Assembly: GCA_903822185.1 (NCBI GenBank)
Contig: CAIJOA010000034.1
Span: forward strand, 1-64,000
Length of the DNA stretch: 64,000 nucleotides
DNA from: an uncultured Rhodospirillales bacterium
Lineage (GTDB): Bacteria > Pseudomonadota > Alphaproteobacteria > ATCC43930 > CGMCC-115725
Direction: 5' to 3'
Shown: positions 62,526 to 64,000 of the stretch, piece by piece
Numbering within the stretch: position 1 is the stretch's first letter
Layout of the letters: each line of letters opens with the position of its first letter
Program-made: the position numbers and the translations under genes
Notes under the pieces: generated by a model
What the model saw: the letters and a program-made list of their open reading frames with translations, nothing else
The model's database searches: none
Told to the model about the DNA's origin: nothing

Positions 62526-63167
62526 ATGCCAGGCACGGTCATTACCATCGCGCAGCAAAAGGGCGGCGCCGGCAAAACGACGCTCGCCATTCATCTGGCG
62601 CTGGCTTGGGCCGCGCTGGGTAAGCGTGTCGCCATCCTCGATATCGACCCCCAGGCCAGTCTCTCGACCTGGTTCAAACTGCGTAATGCGCGAACCGGCA
62701 AAACCGGCCCGGTGATCGAAGCAACCGCCGTATCTGGCTGGCGCACCGCCGGCGAGGTCGAACGACAGGCGCGCGACCATGACATCGTCCTGATCGACAG
62801 TCCGCCTCATGCCGAAACCGAAGCCCGTATCGCCGTGCGCGCCGGCAAGCTCGTCCTTATTCCGGTTCAGCCGTCGCCGATGGATCTCTGGGCGACCAAG
62901 CCGACGCTGGAATTGGCCCGTGCCGAAAAGGTGCCGGCGCTGTTGGTCCTCAATCGGGTGCCGTCGCGCGCCAAACTGACCGGTGCGATGCTCGAAGCCT
63001 TCAACGCGCTCGACGTGGCGATGGCGGAAACGCAAATCGGTAATCGCGTCGGTCTGGCCGCTGCGATCAATGAGGGGCAGGGGATTCTCGAATACGATCC
63101 ATCGAGCAGCGCCGCGGCCGAGATCAAGAAGCTCGCCGAGGAAGTGCTGAAGCGGTTAGGGCGCTAG
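62526..63167 (+). CDS. ParA/MinD-like ATPase
   Basis: This 213-aa P-loop ATPase has a deviant Walker A (QQKGGAGKTT) at residues 10-19, LDIDPQASLSTW as the A' region, and IDSPPHAE as Walker B. It is short, with no N-terminal DNA-binding extension, and has no ParB gene beside it, so it resembles orphan ParA proteins that position chemotaxis clusters, carboxysomes or other cargo. ATG 62526 has GGAGG six bases upstream. It overlaps the convergent CysQ-like gene by four bases. Confidence 0.92.
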   Translation: MPGTVITIAQQKGGAGKTTLAIHLALAWAALGKRVAILDIDPQASLSTWFKLRNARTGKTGPVIEATAVSGWRTAGEVERQARDHDIVLIDSPPHAETEARIAVRAGKLVLIPVQPSPMDLWATKPTLELARAEKVPALLVLNRVPSRAKLTGAMLEAFNALDVAMAETQIGNRVGLAAAINEGQGILEYDPSSSAAAEIKKLAEEVLKRLGR

Positions 63168-63934
63168 TTTTTTCCGCGCGCGAGAAATTCGGGATTGCGA
63201 AAGTTCGGCTTACCGTAGCGTAACGGTGTGCCGTCCCATTGCGTAACGCTACCGCCGGCGGCCTCGAGAATGGCGTGGCCCGCGGCCGTATCCCATTCCA
63301 TCGTCGGGCCGAAACGCGGATAGAGATCGGCAGATCCTTCGGCGAGAAAACAGAATTTCACGGCGCTGCCCGAAGTACGCGTCTGCGGTGCGTCCAACGT
63401 CGCGATGTAATCCGCCAGCTTTGTATTGTTGCCGTGCGACCGGCTGCCGGTGACGACGGCACCAGACGCCGGTATCGCGCGCGTGTGAATGGCAACCGGT
63501 TGAGTGTTTCCGTCCTGGCGCGTTGCCGTGTCGAATCCGGCGGCGGCATAGGTGACGTTGGCTACCGGCACATGAATAACGCCGAGGATCGGTCGATCGC
63601 CCTCGATGAGGCCGATACTGACGCAAAACTCACCGTTCTTGGCCACGAACTCCCGTGTGCCGTCCAGCGGATCGACCAGCCAGAAACGCTCGGACGCTTC
63701 GGGCTTGGCTCCGCCCGCCATCATTTCCTCGGCGATCACCGGTATCTCTGGCGCAGCTTTGGTCAGGGCGGCGATGATGATCCGTTCGGCATGCTCGTCG
63801 GCTTCGGTGACGGGCGAGGCGTCGAATTTTTTGCGGACATCGAAAGGCGTGGCGTAAATATCGAGGATCGCGGCAGCCGCTTCGCGCGCGGCCTGCCGCG
63901 CAGCATCGAGCAGGTGGCGCAGATCGGGACTCAT
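63164..63934 (-). CDS. cysQ: 3'(2'),5'-bisphosphate nucleotidase, CysQ-like
   Basis: This 256-aa member of the lithium-sensitive phosphatase superfamily has PVTEADEHAE, the metal motif DPLDGTREF and the C-terminal EWDTAAGHAILEAAGG. CysQ removes PAP formed in sulfate assimilation; inositol monophosphatase-like activity is the alternative. I chose ATG 63934, since the longer frame to 63985 covers the divergent SRAP start. Confidence 0.92.
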   Translation of the reverse strand: MSPDLRHLLDAARQAAREAAAAILDIYATPFDVRKKFDASPVTEADEHAERIIIAALTKAAPEIPVIAEEMMAGGAKPEASERFWLVDPLDGTREFVAKNGEFCVSIGLIEGDRPILGVIHVPVANVTYAAAGFDTATRQDGNTQPVAIHTRAIPASGAVVTGSRSHGNNTKLADYIATLDAPQTRTSGSAVKFCFLAEGSADLYPRFGPTMEWDTAAGHAILEAAGGSVTQWDGTPLRYGKPNFRNPEFLARGKN

Positions 63935-63968
63935 TCCGCTAGAATAGCGCGGAAAGGAGCGAAGCGCG

Positions 63969-64000
63969 ATGTGTGGCCGTTTCATGCTGAAAAGTTCGGT
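63969..64000 (+). CDS. SRAP domain protein (YedK/HMCES-like), N-terminal start only
   Basis: ATG 63969 has AAGGAG nine bases upstream and reads MCGRFMLKSS before the window ends. MCGRF is the defining N-terminus of SRAP proteins: after Met removal, Cys2 forms a covalent link to abasic sites in single-stranded DNA. Only ten complete codons are visible, so the rest is inferred from this motif. Confidence 0.75.
   Translation, partial: MCGRFMLKSS

Noticed and set aside
1-64000. CRISPR arrays, tRNA/rRNA genes, transposases, phage genes
   Set aside because: I looked on both strands for regularly spaced repeats, T-arm-like sequences and recombinase motifs and found none that I could defend.

Overview
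This 64 kb window comes from the chromosome of a GC-rich alphaproteobacterium, probably of the Rhodospirillales or a close relative. I infer this from the hpnC-hpnD-hpnE route to squalene, a Shemin-type 5-aminolevulinate synthase (hemA/ALAS), the pdxH / dnaJ-like / fabI / aroC neighbourhood and pervasive ATGA start-stop overlaps. I could not assign a genus. Almost all of the sequence is coding. I saw no rRNA, tRNA, CRISPR array, insertion sequence or prophage gene.

Layout. 1-5.9 kb is a tightly overlapping hopanoid operon (hpnB end, hpnC, hpnD, hpnE, shc/hpnF, hpnG), followed by a quinone-oxidoreductase-like gene. 7.3-15.3 kb is a transport and catabolic block: an iron/thiamine-type binding protein with a fused permease and no ATPase, a Rieske oxygenase, a complete NitT/TauT-type ABC importer and an orphan TRAP binding protein. 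15.5-16.1 kb holds two small Thr-rich exported proteins. 16.2-22.5 kb returns to isoprenoids and RNA modification: ispH-hpnH on the minus strand, diverging from dxs-tlyA-RNA methyltransferase on the plus strand. Isoprenoid supply (Dxs, IspH), squalene formation (HpnC/D/E), cyclisation (Shc) and side-chain extension (HpnH, HpnG) are therefore all encoded here.

22.5-36.6 kb carries housekeeping genes (sppA, aroC, fabI, dnaJ-like, pdxH, CDF transporter, SDR), a solute:sodium symporter with its DUF3311 partner, and a compact four-gene hemA operon. It also holds an unrecognised 148-aa protein built of two nearly identical 59-residue modules. 36.7-41.6 kb is a dipeptide-type ABC importer (SBP-permease-permease, no ATPases) with an omega-aminotransferase. 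41.6-44.1 kb is a patch of unrecognised genes around an unusually AT-rich divergent control region with perfect inverted repeats. 44.1-48.5 kb has an ABC-F ATPase, an NTF2-like protein and recQ.

48.5-54.9 kb is a LysR-controlled catabolic-looking operon: alpha/beta hydrolase, SBP, fused permease, SnoaL-like protein and luciferase-like flavin oxidoreductase. 55-56.8 kb has two tandem TonB-like proteins. 56.9-64 kb holds hydroxypyruvate isomerase, a FAH-family hydrolase, a double cold-shock-domain protein with an RGG linker, a PmtA-like methyltransferase, an FAD-linked oxidase, Sua5/TsaC, ParA, a CysQ-like phosphatase and the first codons of an SRAP (YedK/HMCES) gene.

The strongest candidates for something undescribed are the two-module protein at 24555-25001, the control region and orphan genes at 41.6-44.1 kb, the Thr-rich exported pair, and the repeated pattern of importers without their own ATPase beside oxidoreductases. 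None of these is proved to be a new system by sequence reading alone.
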